64,000 nucleotides of DNA from Thiotrichales bacterium 19S3-11 (GTDB taxonomy: Bacteria; Pseudomonadota; Gammaproteobacteria; Francisellales; Francisellaceae), in contig JAKJJU010000007.1 of assembly GCA_021713295.1 (NCBI GenBank), positions 1 to 64,000 of the forward strand, written 5' to 3'. Positions 9,387 to 20,060 of the stretch are shown here, in pieces. Every line of letters begins with the position of its first letter. Positions within the stretch are counted from its first letter, which is position 1. The position numbers were made by a program, and so were the translations under genes. A model generated the notes under the pieces. The model was given only the letters and a program-made list of their open reading frames with translations. It had not been told where the DNA came from and did no database searches.

Positions 9387-11426
9387 TTATTTATTACTAA
9401 TTATATCTCTTAGTGCTTGTATATTTTTGCGTCCAGAGGCTTTTCGTTGTGATTCGCTTTGGTCTGTTTTACCTTGCCATATAAGGTCATCTTGAGGCAA
9501 TTCATCAAGAAAACGGCTTGATTTACTTGGAGTTAGCTCACCAAAGCGCTTTCTGTGTTTTGTCAGTATGAATGTCAATGTTTCTTTAGCGCGAGTAATA
9601 CCAACGTAGGCTAGGCGGCGCTCTTCTTCAATATTATCACTATCAATATTTTGTTGATGAGGCAAAATTCCATCTTCCATCCCAGTTAGATAGACATGAG
9701 GGTATTCTAGCCCCTTTGCTGCATGAAGAGTAAGTAACTGAACTTGATTGTTATTTTCTGATTGTTTTTGGTTATCGATCATATCTAAAATGAGTAATTG
9801 ATTAATAACATCTAACAGACTACGTTCAGTATTTATTTCTTGATGATCCTCAGTATTTTTGCTCATTGATTTTGTAATCCAATTGATTAATTCAATGATG
9901 TTTTCATAACGTTTTTCAGCTTGATTAGGTGTTGAGGTGCTATCAATCAGCCATTGTTTATATTGTATGGCCTCTACAAAATGAGTAAGTGATTCAGTTA
10001 TTTGGTCAGTTGATGCAGTAATTAGTTTTTGACTGTATTTTTTGATAAATGTCGAAAATTGAATAAGTTTTTCAGCCATCGTTGGTTTTAATTGACTCTG
10101 TAGGCCAAGTTCTTCAATGGCATAAAAGTAAGGTATTTGGCGCTCAGTCGCATAAGTTCCTAATATTTCTAGAGTTTTAGGGCCAATTTCACGTTTAGGT
10201 GTATTAATGATTCTTAAAAAAGATCGGTCATCTACAAAATTGGTTAATAGCCTTAAATAGGCTGTGATATCTTTAATTTCGGTTTTGGAAAAAAAAGACA
10301 TGCCGCCATTAATAAAATATGGAATGTTATACTCTCTTAAATATTTCTCTAGTAAAAAAGATTGATGGTTACTTCGATAGAGTATTGCATAGTCAGAGTA
10401 TTCTGTGTTGTTTTTAAATTTGTGAGATAGTATTTCAGTAATGGTTCTATGTGCTTCATCATCTTCATTTTTAGTGATAATTGCTCTAATTGGGTCGCCA
10501 AAATGAAGTTGACTCCATAATTTCTTCTCAAATAAATGAGGATTGTATTTAATTAATTCATTAGCTGCTTTTAATATTCGTCCAGTGGATCGATAATTTT
10601 GTTCTAATTTAACAACTTCTAAGTTTGAAAAGTCATCTTTTAACGTTTTTAAGTTTTCTGGTTGAGCTCCACGCCATGCATAAATTGATTGATCATCATC
10701 ACCAACAACAGTAAATTGACATCTTGGTCGAATTAATTGAAGAAGTAATTGGTATTGGCTTAAGTTAGTATCTTGGTATTCATCAACTAGTAGGTAGTGA
10801 ATTTTATTTCGCCAGCGTTGTAGTACGGTTTCGTTTTGTTGAAATAATAGGGTAGGCAATAAGATTAAGTCATCAAAATCTACAGCATTATAGGATTTTA
10901 AGTAATGTTGATACTGTTTATAGATTTCAAAGGCCATTTGATCCTGATTATTTTCAAATACAATCGTTGTATTATCAGGCAGTATCATGGCATTTTTCCA
11001 TAAAGAAATCCGATGTGCAATTTGTTGTGTCATTTCTTTAGTCACTTGGTATTGTTCGTAGGCAATTTCATGTATTAGAATTTGACTATCGCGGTCATCG
11101 AGTAAAGAAAAATTAGTTTTATAGTTTAAATGAGCTATTTCTCGTTTTAAAATGTTCAAGCCTAAGGTATGAAACGTTGAAATACTCATCCCATAAGTTA
11201 AGGATTTATCGAGACGTTTGTTGATCCGCTCTTTCATTTCCCTAGCCGCTTTATTAGTAAATGTGACGGCTAAAATTTGCTTGGCTTTATAAGCACCAGA
11301 TTCGATCAAATGTGCTATTTTTTCGGTAATAACACTGGTTTTACCACTGCCAGCACCAGCTAGAACTAATAGTGGACCATTAATATAGTTAACAGCATAT
11401 TGTTGTTGTGGGTTTAATGTTTTCAT
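9387..11426 (-). CDS. rep: ATP-dependent DNA helicase Rep
   Basis: Rep is a superfamily 1A 3'-to-5' helicase that clears proteins ahead of replication forks. The 679-residue product starts LNPQQQYAV, with the Q-motif, and has Walker A GAGSGKT at 24-30, AVTFTNKAAREMKER (motif Ia), ISTFHTLGL, VDEYQDTN (motif II), VVGDDDQSIYAWRGA (motif III), LEQNYRS (motif IV), QLLTLHAAKGLEYPHV (motif V) and EEERRLAYVGITRAK (motif VI). ISTFHTLGL and the shorter C-terminus fit Rep rather than UvrD. It lies 47 bases after ygfZ and 76 bases before the sigma-factor gene. Confidence 0.95.
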   Translation of the reverse strand: MKTLNPQQQYAVNYINGPLLVLAGAGSGKTSVITEKIAHLIESGAYKAKQILAVTFTNKAAREMKERINKRLDKSLTYGMSISTFHTLGLNILKREIAHLNYKTNFSLLDDRDSQILIHEIAYEQYQVTKEMTQQIAHRISLWKNAMILPDNTTIVFENNQDQMAFEIYKQYQHYLKSYNAVDFDDLILLPTLLFQQNETVLQRWRNKIHYLLVDEYQDTNLSQYQLLLQLIRPRCQFTVVGDDDQSIYAWRGAQPENLKTLKDDFSNLEVVKLEQNYRSTGRILKAANELIKYNPHLFEKKLWSQLHFGDPIRAIITKNEDDEAHRTITEILSHKFKNNTEYSDYAILYRSNHQSFLLEKYLREYNIPYFINGGMSFFSKTEIKDITAYLRLLTNFVDDRSFLRIINTPKREIGPKTLEILGTYATERQIPYFYAIEELGLQSQLKPTMAEKLIQFSTFIKKYSQKLITASTDQITESLTHFVEAIQYKQWLIDSTSTPNQAEKRYENIIELINWITKSMSKNTEDHQEINTERSLLDVINQLLILDMIDNQKQSENNNQVQLLTLHAAKGLEYPHVYLTGMEDGILPHQQNIDSDNIEEERRLAYVGITRAKETLTFILTKHRKRFGELTPSKSSRFLDELPQDDLIWQGKTDQSESQRKASGRKNIQALRDIISNK

Positions 11427-11473
11427 AATTTATATATAAACCATAAAAATTAGCACTGCATAGGAGTACTGGA

Positions 11474-12325
11474 TTAATGAATTAGTGTAATTGGGTTATC
11501 ATTTAAGGTAAATGTGTTATTAGTTTCATCAGCAATAGCGGATTGATTCATCAAAACTAAAAGCTCAGTTTGTGATTTATCTTCATTGAACGCATAGTTA
11601 ACAACTTCTCCAACAGCTTTTTGCTTTTGGTTAAAAATTTTCGCCTTTAGTTGGATACCATCTAATTTAGTTGTGGTAACTGCATAATATAATGTTTTTT
11701 TAGTTTGGCCTAAATAGTGCATTCGAGCAATCACCTCTTGACCAACATAACAGCCCTTAGATAGAGAAATTGCATCAAGTTGATTTAATTTTAGTTCTGC
11801 TGGTAGAAAATGTTCACTGTTTTCAGCTAGTATGACGGGATATTTAGAGCTAATTAAAAATGCTTGCCATTGACTTTCTGAGAGATAGTTTACATCTGTA
11901 TTATCAGTTGCAATAGGGGATTTAGTAAATAGTTTATAGCTGGTTTTTGACGTTTTTATTCTTAGATTAATACTACTTGTGTTCTGACTAATAAAATGCT
12001 CAATGGCTTCACCCCAAGCTGCATAAGTATAGTAATCATCAGAAACAGAGAGTGTTACTTTTGAAAAGAGTGCATATTTTTGAATGATCTCAAGCATACT
12101 ATTTGCAGTAGATTTTGCAAGTGATAAGTAAATGGCTTCGTTGGTTTTGAACACTTGAAATAGGCTGATAATGCGACCTTTAGCATTACAGTAGGCACTA
12201 AATAAATTAGTTTGCTGAGTTAAAAGCTGAATATCTTGTGTTAGTTGACCTTGGAGGAATTTTTCACTATCAATGCCTTGAACTTTGATTAAGGTTTCTG
12301 AAGTCAAATGAGATATATTGGTCAT
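11474..12325 (-). CDS. ygfZ: Folate-binding iron-sulfur cluster repair protein YgfZ
   Basis: YgfZ is a tetrahydrofolate-dependent protein related to GcvT that helps keep certain Fe-S enzymes active. The 283-residue product has the family signature KGCYVGQEV at 190-198, including the conserved Cys192 that is essential in E. coli, and a GcvT-like fold start (SEKFLQGQLTQDIQLL). It is slightly shorter than the 326-residue E. coli protein. It is the first gene of the minus-strand run ygfZ-rep-sigma, and it is divergent from gyrA across a 191-base gap. Confidence 0.92.
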   Translation of the reverse strand: MTNISHLTSETLIKVQGIDSEKFLQGQLTQDIQLLTQQTNLFSAYCNAKGRIISLFQVFKTNEAIYLSLAKSTANSMLEIIQKYALFSKVTLSVSDDYYTYAAWGEAIEHFISQNTSSINLRIKTSKTSYKLFTKSPIATDNTDVNYLSESQWQAFLISSKYPVILAENSEHFLPAELKLNQLDAISLSKGCYVGQEVIARMHYLGQTKKTLYYAVTTTKLDGIQLKAKIFNQKQKAVGEVVNYAFNEDKSQTELLVLMNQSAIADETNNTFTLNDNPITLIH

Positions 12326-12428
12326 AGGTTTTATCTTGTCTTATTGGTTTTAGCTGTTTAAAATTTCCTTGAGATACTATAATAGAGACTTTCAACAACT
12401 GAGTCTACGTTTAGTGCTCGAATATTCT

Positions 12429-12457
12429 CTGACATTTATTGGTTACTATGCTATGAT
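12429..12457 (+). promoter_or_regulatory. Sigma-70 promoter for gyrA
   Basis: CTGACA at 12429-12434 (five of six matches to TTGACA) and TATGAT at 12452-12457 (five of six to TATAAT) are separated by 17 bases, the ideal spacing. TGC just before the -10 makes it an extended -10 as well. Transcription would start near 12464, about 50 bases before the gyrA ATG. Confidence 0.7.
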
Positions 12458-12516
12458 ATTGCAAGTTTATTTAGCTTTATAGAAAGTGTAGTTATATACG
12501 GTGAACTAAAGGATAT

Positions 12517-15144
12517 ATGATGACGGATTTTGCAAATGAAATATTACCGGTTCAGATTGAACAGGAATTAAAGCAATCTTATCTTGATTATGCCATGAGT
12601 GTAATTGTTGGGCGGGCATTACCGGATGTTAGAGATGGCTTAAAGCCAGTCCATCGTCGCGTATTATTCGCGATGAAAGAATTAGGTAATGATTGGAATA
12701 AACCCTATAAAAAATCAGCTCGTGTTGTTGGTGATGTAATCGGTAAATACCACCCACATGGTGATACAGCGGTTTATGATACAATTGTTAGGATGGCGCA
12801 ACCATTTTCAATGCGTTATATGTTAGTTGATGGTCAGGGTAACTTTGGCTCGATTGATGGTGATTCACCTGCGGCAATGCGTTATACCGAAGTTAGAATG
12901 TCTAAATTTGCTCATACGTTATTAGCAGATATTGATAAAGAAACGGTTGATTATTCACCAAACTACGATGAATCTGAATATATTCCAGATGTATTACCAA
13001 CACGTGTGCCTAATTTACTGGTTAATGGATCATCTGGTATTGCCGTTGGTATGGCAACTAATATACCACCTCATAATTTAAATGAAGTAATTGATGCGGT
13101 GGTAGCATTAATTCATAATCCTGAATTAACTATTATGGATTTAATGGATTATTTACCAGGGCCTGACTTTCCAACTGGTGCTTATATTATGGGTAAGGCG
13201 GGTATAATTGATGCTTATAAAACAGGTCGTGGCCGTGTGGTTATGCGAGCTAAAGCAGAGATTGAGGCCTATGATAGAGAGACACGTGAGCGTATTATCG
13301 TTTCAGAATTGCCTTATCAAGTAAACAAAGCCCGATTAATTGAAAAAATAGCTGATTTGGTAAAAGAGCGTAAGTTAGAAGGTATTTCAGAGTTAAGGGA
13401 TGAGTCTGATAAAGATGGTATGCGCGTTGTTATTGAGTTAAAGCGTGGTGAAAATGCAGAAGTAATTTTAAATAACTTATATACCCAAACACAAATGCAG
13501 TTAAGCTTTGGTGTTAATATGGTTGCATTGGTTAACGGTGAACCAAAGCTATTAAATTTAAAAGAAGTTATTGATGCATTTATCAGACATCGTAAAGAAG
13601 TGGTTACGCGTAGAACGATTTTTGAATTAAGAAAAGCTAGAGCGAGAGCACATCTTTTAGAAGGGTTGGCAATTGCATTAGTTAATATTGACGAAGTGAT
13701 TGCAACGATTAAAGCATCTAAAACACCTCAAGAAGCTAAAGAAGCATTATTGAACCGTTCTTGGACTGCAGGTATGGTTGAAGGGTTACTTGAAAAATTG
13801 GATCCGAAGTTGTACCGACCTGAAGATTTAGTTTCGCATTACGGGCTTCATGCTAAAGAGTATAATTTATCTCAAGCACAGGTTGATGCTATTTTAGAAT
13901 TGAGATTGCACCGTTTAACTGGTTTAGAGCAAGACAAAATAATTTCTGAATTTAAAGAGTTAATTGTCACTATCGAAGAATTAATTCATATTCTAAGAGA
14001 TGTAAAAAGGTTATTGGAAGTTATTTGTGAAGAATTAGAAGACGTAAAAAATCAGTTTGGTGATGCTCGTCGTTCTCAAATTATGGCTGCAACCGATGAT
14101 ATTGATTATGAAGATTTAATTGCTGAAGAAAATATGGTAGTAACTTTGTCTTATGATGGATATGTCAAATCACAACCTTTAAGTGAATATCAAGCCCAAC
14201 GTCGGGGTGGTAAGGGTAAATCAGCAACTTCGATGAAATCGGAAGACTTTATCGATAAGCTTGCGATTGCTTCAACGCATGACACAATGCTCTGTTTTTC
14301 AACAGCGGGTAAAATTTATTGGTCTAAAGTTTATAAATTTCCAGTTGGTAGCCGCCAATCAAAAGGCCGACCAATTAATAACTTTTTCCCATTGGAAAAA
14401 AATGAACGAATTACAACATTACTTCCTGTATCTGAGTATCGTGATGATCAGTTTGTATTTATGGCAACTAAGAAAGCTACGGTGAAAAAAGTTGAGTTAA
14501 GTGCATTTTCGAGACCGCGTCAGATGGGTATTTATGCTTTGACGCTTGAAGAGGGTGATCAGTTAATGGATGTTGTTTTAACCGATGGCACAAAAGAAAT
14601 AATGATGTTTTCAGATGCGGGTAAAGCAGTAAGGTACAATGAGAATGATGTCCGTTCTATGGGGCGTACTGCTCGAGGCGTTAGGGGAATGAAAATTGCC
14701 GATGACAGTGAAATTGTTGGTTTATTGGCAACACAACCGGATCAAGGCATGGTATTAACTGCTACGGAGCATGGCTACGGTAAACGCACACCAGTTAGTG
14801 ATTATCGTAAAACAGCAAGAGGCTCACAAGGTGTTATTGCTATTGCAACAACAGAACGTAATGGTCAAGTCATTGGTGCCGTACTTGTCAATGATGATGA
14901 TGATATTATGCTAATGACAGATCAAGGGACGTTAGTTAGAACAAAAGTGGATCAGGTTCGAGAAACTGGTCGCTCAGCTCAGGGTGTTAAACTGATTAAC
15001 CTAAAAAGTTCTGAAAGTTTAGTTGCTTTACAATTAGTTGAAGCTGCTATGGATGTGGAAGATATAGCAGAAGAAACTGCAGCAAGTGAAGCTACTGAAA
15101 TCAATGATGTTATCTCAGATGAGCCAGATAAGGATGATTCGTGA
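12517..15144 (+). CDS. gyrA: DNA gyrase subunit A
   Basis: GyrA is the DNA breakage-reunion subunit of gyrase (A2B2), which introduces negative supercoils. The 875-residue product has the active-site Tyr123 in [10 protein letters not shown] and the canonical GyrA box QRRGGKG in the C-terminal DNA-wrapping domain, which separates it from ParC. The acidic tail (EDIAEE...DEPDKDDS) is typical. Residue 84, equivalent to E. coli Ser83, is Thr (HGDTAVYD), with Asp88 kept. The start is a double ATG after AAAGGATAT; the second ATG is equally possible. The gene overlaps dxr by four bases (GTGA), so they are probably coupled. Confidence 0.98.
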   Translation: MMTDFANEILPVQIEQELKQSYLDYAMSVIVGRALPDVRDGLKPVHRRVLFAMKELGNDWNKPYKKSARVVGDVIGKYHPHGDTAVYDTIVRMAQPFSMRYMLVDGQGNFGSIDGDSPAAMRYTEVRMSKFAHTLLADIDKETVDYSPNYDESEYIPDVLPTRVPNLLVNGSSGIAVGMATNIPPHNLNEVIDAVVALIHNPELTIMDLMDYLPGPDFPTGAYIMGKAGIIDAYKTGRGRVVMRAKAEIEAYDRETRERIIVSELPYQVNKARLIEKIADLVKERKLEGISELRDESDKDGMRVVIELKRGENAEVILNNLYTQTQMQLSFGVNMVALVNGEPKLLNLKEVIDAFIRHRKEVVTRRTIFELRKARARAHLLEGLAIALVNIDEVIATIKASKTPQEAKEALLNRSWTAGMVEGLLEKLDPKLYRPEDLVSHYGLHAKEYNLSQAQVDAILELRLHRLTGLEQDKIISEFKELIVTIEELIHILRDVKRLLEVICEELEDVKNQFGDARRSQIMAATDDIDYEDLIAEENMVVTLSYDGYVKSQPLSEYQAQRRGGKGKSATSMKSEDFIDKLAIASTHDTMLCFSTAGKIYWSKVYKFPVGSRQSKGRPINNFFPLEKNERITTLLPVSEYRDDQFVFMATKKATVKKVELSAFSRPRQMGIYALTLEEGDQLMDVVLTDGTKEIMMFSDAGKAVRYNENDVRSMGRTARGVRGMKIADDSEIVGLLATQPDQGMVLTATEHGYGKRTPVSDYRKTARGSQGVIAIATTERNGQVIGAVLVNDDDDIMLMTDQGTLVRTKVDQVRETGRSAQGVKLINLKSSESLVALQLVEAAMDVEDIAEETAASEATEINDVISDEPDKDDS

Positions 15145-16334
15145 GACAAACGATAACGATATTAGGCTCAACTGGTTCAATTGGAAAAAATACGTTAAAT
15201 GTCATTCAACAACATCAAGATTTATTTGAGGTCTTTGCTATTACGGCATATCGTCAAATTGATGTTTTGTTTGAGCAAATTCAAGCAGTTAAACCAAAAT
15301 ATGCAGTGGTGGTTGATTCAGCTAAAGCTAAAATTTTAGAAGATAAGTTAAAAAGCTTAGCCTATACAACAGAAGTATTATCTGGAGAACAAGCGGTTAT
15401 TGATGTTGCAAAAGATGATGCAGTTGATACGGTCATGGCAGCTATTGTCGGTATTGCTGGATTAAAGCCAACCTATGAAGCAGCAAAAAAAGGTAAACGA
15501 ATTCTTTTAGCAAATAAAGAAACGTTAGTTGCATCAGGGCATTTATTTATGGAACAAATTCTAGCTTCTGGTGCACAGTTGATTCCAGTTGATAGCGAAC
15601 ATAATGCCATTTATCAATGTTTGCCAGATAATAATAAACGTTTTGATCCCGAGATTATGCATTCGGTTATTTTAACTGCCTCAGGCGGTCCTTTCCGTAA
15701 TCGAGATATTAGTCAGTTAAACCATATTACACCAGCGCAAGCAATTAAGCATCCAAACTGGTCAATGGGCGCAAAAATTTCTATTGATTCAGCAACGATG
15801 GTTAACAAAGCATTGGAAATGACTGAAGCTTACTGGCTATTTGATGTGCCTCACTCTAAATTGAACGTTGTCATACACCCACAAAGTATTGTGCACTCTA
15901 TGGTGCATTATAAAGATGGTAGTTACCTTGCTCAAATTGGTTCACAAGATATGAAAACACCAATTGCGTATAGTTTATTTCATCCTAAGCGTTATTCAAT
16001 CGATGTTGCACCACTGAATTTATTTGACAATGCTTTAACGTTTGAACCGGTTAATTATGAGCGCTTTCCATCGGTTAAACTAATGTATCAAATCATGTCA
16101 TCAAGTGACTTTCCTTTTTATTCGATTGTGTATAATGCAGTTAATGAGCAGTTAGTTGCAGACTTTATAGAAGAAAAAATTGCTTTTAGCGATATTGTTA
16201 TTGGAATCGAGAAAGCACTTAATGAAATCAAACCTTACAAGATTACTCAGATTGATGATGTCTTTCAAATTGATTCAAATGCCCGTCAATGGGCTCAAAG
16301 TGAAATTTTTACCTTGATTCAATCCAAAGAATAA
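15141..16334 (+). CDS. dxr: 1-deoxy-D-xylulose 5-phosphate reductoisomerase
   Basis: Dxr converts DXP to 2-C-methyl-D-erythritol 4-phosphate with NADPH, the committed step of the non-mevalonate isoprenoid pathway and the target of fosmidomycin. Motifs seen: [10 protein letters not shown] (NADPH), PVDSEHNAI (metal ligands), [26 protein letters not shown] and [10 protein letters not shown]. Length 397 is standard. It starts with GTG overlapping the gyrA stop and is followed 68 bases later by bamA. In many proteobacteria cdsA precedes dxr and rseP lies between dxr and bamA; neither is present here. Confidence 0.97.
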   Translation: MRQTITILGSTGSIGKNTLNVIQQHQDLFEVFAITAYRQIDVLFEQIQAVKPKYAVVVDSAKAKILEDKLKSLAYTTEVLSGEQAVIDVAKDDAVDTVMAAIVGIAGLKPTYEAAKKGKRILLANKETLVASGHLFMEQILASGAQLIPVDSEHNAIYQCLPDNNKRFDPEIMHSVILTASGGPFRNRDISQLNHITPAQAIKHPNWSMGAKISIDSATMVNKALEMTEAYWLFDVPHSKLNVVIHPQSIVHSMVHYKDGSYLAQIGSQDMKTPIAYSLFHPKRYSIDVAPLNLFDNALTFEPVNYERFPSVKLMYQIMSSSDFPFYSIVYNAVNEQLVADFIEEKIAFSDIVIGIEKALNEIKPYKITQIDDVFQIDSNARQWAQSEIFTLIQSKE

Positions 16335-16402
16335 TGATTAAATGGGTGACTAAATTGACTCAGGAATAATTCAGAGACTTTTATGCTAGAAAAGGGTTCG
16401 AT

Positions 16403-18799
16403 GTGAAAATAAGTTTATTACCTAAAGCATGTTTAATGGCTTTAATGTTGCCGTTATCAACTTATGCTTATAATACCAATGATTTTGTTGTAAAAAAAAT
16501 TCAGTTAGAGGGGCTAAATAGAATATCAGAAGGTGCACTATACAGCGATTTGCCTATCCATGTTGGTCAAACACTTAATTCTGATAGTAGTAATGAAGCG
16601 ATTAAATCTTTATTTAAAACAGGTTATTTTGAAGATGTTCAGTTATTAAGATCAGGTGACGCTTTGATTGTAAAAGTTAAAGAACGCCCGGCGATTAGTG
16701 CAGTTAACATCTCAGGAAACTCTACGATCAAAACAGAAGACTTAAAGAAAGGTTTGACAACAGCTGGACTAGAAGTGGGTAATATATATGACCCAACACT
16801 CGTTAAACAAATTAAGCAGTCACTGGAAGCTGAATACTTTAATTTAGGTAAATATTCAGTAGAAATAGACATTAAAACTGTAGCAGAAACGCGTAATCGA
16901 GTTGCAGTTAATATTCATATTGCTGAAGGGGTAACAGCTAAAATTAGACGAATTGATATCGTTGGAAATACAAAGTACTCTCAAAGTACCTTATTGGATA
17001 ATATTCCTTTAACAACACCGTCTATTTGGAATTTTTGGGGTTGGTTTACTTCAAGTGATGAATATTCAAAAGAAAGGCTAAATGCAACAGAAGAGGCTTT
17101 ACGCTCGTATTATATGGATAGGGGTTATTTGAATTTTCAGGTTGACTCATCTCAGGCCTCATTAACACCAAATAAGGAAAATACCTACGTTACATTTAAT
17201 ATCTCAGAAGGCAAAATTTATCATGTTGATAAAGTTGTGGTTGAGGGTAAGACAGAATTACCAAGGGATGAAATTAAAAAGTTATTACAAGTTAAACCTA
17301 ATGAGGTATTCTCACGTCAAAAAGTAATGGATACAGCTAAAGCTATTACAGAAGCATTAGGGGATAAAGGCTACGCATTTGCACAAGTAAATCCAGTGCC
17401 AACTGTCCAAGAAGATACCAGAAAAGTAACGATTACCTTTTATGTTAATCCGGGTAAAAAAGTCTATGTTAATAAAATTAACTTTCTAGGCAACAATGTG
17501 ACCAACGATGTTGTATTTAGACGTGAAATGTTATTTTCAGAAGATAGCCTTTATAGCCAAACAAACCTAGATAATTCAAAAATTCGTCTACAGCGTTTAC
17601 CTTATGTTAAAGAAGTTAATCTTAAAAAAGTACCCGTACCGAATGCAGATGATTTAATTGACTTAGATTATGATATTAAAGAGCGTAGTGCAAACTCAGT
17701 TTCAGCATCACTTGGGTATTCACAACTTTATGGCTTTATTATTGGTGGTAACTTTAATATGCCGAATATTTTTGGAACCGGTAATAAGTTCTCTATTGGG
17801 GCTCAAGTTTCTAAACCATATAAATCGTTATCTTTCTCATATACAGATCCATACTTTACTAAATCAGGCATTTCTCAGACAATTAGTGCCTATGGTACGC
17901 AGTTTGATACGGATACGACAGATGTAGTTAACTATACAACTAATTCCTATGGCTTTAGTATTATGTATGGTATTCCAATGTCAAATTATGATACGTTTAA
18001 AATCGGTGGTGGTTATGACTATACTAAATTAATTCAGCCATCAGATAGTCAATCTTGGACAGTTACTGATTTTGTTGATGAGTATGGTAATGACTTTAAT
18101 TCATATTTATTAAATTTAGGTTGGGTTAGAAATACAACGAATCGAGCCTTCTTCCCAGATGAGGGATATATTTATAATTTAGGTGCATCAATTGCTGTAC
18201 CAGGCAGCTCATTAGACTATTATACGGTTAATGGTACGGCACAATTCTTCCAGCAGATATTTACTAAGAAAGTTGTTGCTTCATTAAGAAGTGGTGTTGG
18301 CTATGGTGATGGTTATGGTAATACGGATCATTTACCATTTTTCAAAAACTACTATGGTGGAGGCTGGGGATCAGTGCGTGGTTATGGCGGTGGTACGCTA
18401 GGACCAATTGATACTAATTGTGAGAGTATTTCAGGTGGAGGAAGCACCTGTAATGGTCCATCAGAAGGCGCAAACCTAGGTGGTAACTTAAATCTATTTG
18501 CAAATTTAGATATTCTATTTCCAGTGCCGGGGATTAAAGATAGCAGTAATATGCGTTTAGGTGTGTTTGCTGATGCTGGTAATGTTTATGATACTTATAC
18601 ACTCACTACAGCTTATACAGAAGGTGGTGAAACACAACCAACAAGTCCTAATTTTAGTAATTTGCGTTATTCTGTTGGTGTTGAATTTAGATGGTTATCA
18701 CCAATTGGTATGATGGCATTTTCATTCCAGAAACCACTGAATAGTCAACCAGGTGATGACACTAGAATATTTGACTTTAGCATTGGCCAGGTGTTCTAA
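16403..18799 (+). CDS. bamA: Outer-membrane protein assembly factor BamA
   Basis: BamA is the Omp85-family core of the BAM complex, which folds beta-barrel proteins into the outer membrane. The 798-residue product has a signal peptide (about residues 1-22, ending AYA), five POTRA repeats to about residue 420 and a 16-strand barrel with the conserved VRGYGGGTLGP lid-loop text and a terminal Phe (FSIGQVF). The start is a GTG eight bases after AAAGGG. A Cys pair in the surface loop just after VRGYGGG (CESISGGGSTC) probably forms a disulfide, as seen in other BamA proteins. Confidence 0.96.
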   Translation: MKISLLPKACLMALMLPLSTYAYNTNDFVVKKIQLEGLNRISEGALYSDLPIHVGQTLNSDSSNEAIKSLFKTGYFEDVQLLRSGDALIVKVKERPAISAVNISGNSTIKTEDLKKGLTTAGLEVGNIYDPTLVKQIKQSLEAEYFNLGKYSVEIDIKTVAETRNRVAVNIHIAEGVTAKIRRIDIVGNTKYSQSTLLDNIPLTTPSIWNFWGWFTSSDEYSKERLNATEEALRSYYMDRGYLNFQVDSSQASLTPNKENTYVTFNISEGKIYHVDKVVVEGKTELPRDEIKKLLQVKPNEVFSRQKVMDTAKAITEALGDKGYAFAQVNPVPTVQEDTRKVTITFYVNPGKKVYVNKINFLGNNVTNDVVFRREMLFSEDSLYSQTNLDNSKIRLQRLPYVKEVNLKKVPVPNADDLIDLDYDIKERSANSVSASLGYSQLYGFIIGGNFNMPNIFGTGNKFSIGAQVSKPYKSLSFSYTDPYFTKSGISQTISAYGTQFDTDTTDVVNYTTNSYGFSIMYGIPMSNYDTFKIGGGYDYTKLIQPSDSQSWTVTDFVDEYGNDFNSYLLNLGWVRNTTNRAFFPDEGYIYNLGASIAVPGSSLDYYTVNGTAQFFQQIFTKKVVASLRSGVGYGDGYGNTDHLPFFKNYYGGGWGSVRGYGGGTLGPIDTNCESISGGGSTCNGPSEGANLGGNLNLFANLDILFPVPGIKDSSNMRLGVFADAGNVYDTYTLTTAYTEGGETQPTSPNFSNLRYSVGVEFRWLSPIGMMAFSFQKPLNSQPGDDTRIFDFSIGQVF

Positions 18800-18833
18800 T
18801 ACATAATTAAAATCATATAAAGGTGAATGTATT

Positions 18834-19352
18834 ATGACGCTAGAAAGCAAAATGATGCTTGAAAAACTATTGATAATTGGTGTGCCAACAATCATTTTGA
18901 TAGTTAATATTCTCTTTACACTAAGTGTTTATCGTTTGTTAAAACTAGTTCGAGTGCATCAGCGTGTTTTTCCTTTGTGGATGTTAATTCCGACAATGCT
19001 ACCTTTTGCTATGTATTTTATATTAATGTTATTAGTTGTCATTGGTATAAAGGTTAATTATGCATTATTAATAACAGCCTCAACGATTGGCTTTTTTGGC
19101 TATATCTTTATGTGGATTGTATACCCATTTGCAATTAGTCGTACATTGAAAAAACATATTGATACACAAGTTCAGTTTAAAGGAGTTTTATTATTCAGGT
19201 TGGGTATTTTAATGGTTTTATTGCCATTGGGTTGTAGTATTCCATCAATTGATGTTGCCTTTTTTATTGCAGTTTTGATTGTTTGGATTAGTTATTGGGT
19301 TATCATAGCAAGAACAAAAAGATTAATTAGATTAAAATGGAAAAACTACTAA
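18834..19352 (+). CDS. Small inner-membrane protein of unknown function
   Basis: The 172-residue product has about five hydrophobic segments (roughly residues 10-30, 43-66, 70-93, 117-132 and 135-158) separated by short basic loops, and no motif I recognise. It begins at an ATG with AAAGGTGA upstream, 34 bases after bamA, and its last 16 bases overlap the following kinase-like gene, so the two are translated together. Its job is unknown; coupling to the P-loop protein is the only clue. Confidence 0.75.
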   Translation: MTLESKMMLEKLLIIGVPTIILIVNILFTLSVYRLLKLVRVHQRVFPLWMLIPTMLPFAMYFILMLLVVIGIKVNYALLITASTIGFFGYIFMWIVYPFAISRTLKKHIDTQVQFKGVLLFRLGILMVLLPLGCSIPSIDVAFFIAVLIVWISYWVIIARTKRLIRLKWKNY

Positions 19353-19969
19353 ATAGAGGCCACTTTATATTATTAAATGGTGGCTCAAGTGCTGGTAAAA
19401 CAACGTTAGTTGAGCAGTTTCAAAACTATGCATTTGAGCATCATAAGCTTTTATATTTAACCTTAGGAATTGATAGTGCATTCCATATATTTCCTAAAAA
19501 TATTTTTTCACCCTATTTACGAGACATTCGAAAAGAAATGATGTTTGACTTAGTAAACCAAGGGGATGATCAAAAGCCTTATCCTGTATTTGAACACACT
19601 GAAAAAGCACATCAGTATGTAGCAGCAAGATATAAAGCAGTTGGGCAATTTTTAGATGCTGGATTCTCAGTGATTTCAGATGAACAGTTTTGGCATAAAC
19701 CTTGGGTTGAATCATTAAAAGATGTTTTTCAAAATCATGTCGTTTATTTGGTGAAAGTAGATGCAGATGAAAACACGTTATTGCAAAGAGAAGCAAATCG
19801 TGGTGATCGAGCAGAGAATTTATATATTTCTTCAAAAGATATTTGCCATCGCTATATGCAGTATGATCTAGAAATTGATACTAGCAATAATGATGTACAA
19901 AAAAATGTTCTTAACTTATGGGAATTTATTCAAACGAATCAAAATCCTAGCGCAATAAAGCGATTATAA
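19337..19969 (+). CDS. P-loop protein related to chloramphenicol phosphotransferase
   Basis: The 210-residue protein has a Walker A motif near its start (GGSSAGKT, 15-22), preceded by FILLN, the arrangement of the CPT-like (zeta-toxin-like) phosphotransferase family. Asp and His residues in DAGFSVISDEQFWHKP fit the second conserved block, and NRGDRAE fits a lid region with basic residues. Chloramphenicol phosphotransferase itself modifies the drug's primary hydroxyl, but most relatives have unknown small-molecule substrates. It overlaps the upstream membrane protein by 16 bases. I would not call it a resistance gene. Confidence 0.75.
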   Translation: MEKLLNRGHFILLNGGSSAGKTTLVEQFQNYAFEHHKLLYLTLGIDSAFHIFPKNIFSPYLRDIRKEMMFDLVNQGDDQKPYPVFEHTEKAHQYVAARYKAVGQFLDAGFSVISDEQFWHKPWVESLKDVFQNHVVYLVKVDADENTLLQREANRGDRAENLYISSKDICHRYMQYDLEIDTSNNDVQKNVLNLWEFIQTNQNPSAIKRL

Positions 19970-20060
19970 TAAAAAATTTTGACTAACCTGCTTTTATTTA
20001 AATGGCATTTTATACTAAATTATAACAGTGTTATTAGTTCTAAACTGCAGGGAATTGCTT

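Noticed and set aside
19337-19969. Calling the CPT-like gene a chloramphenicol resistance gene
   Set aside because: Only the P-loop fold is shared; most family members are not resistance enzymes and the context is chromosomal housekeeping.
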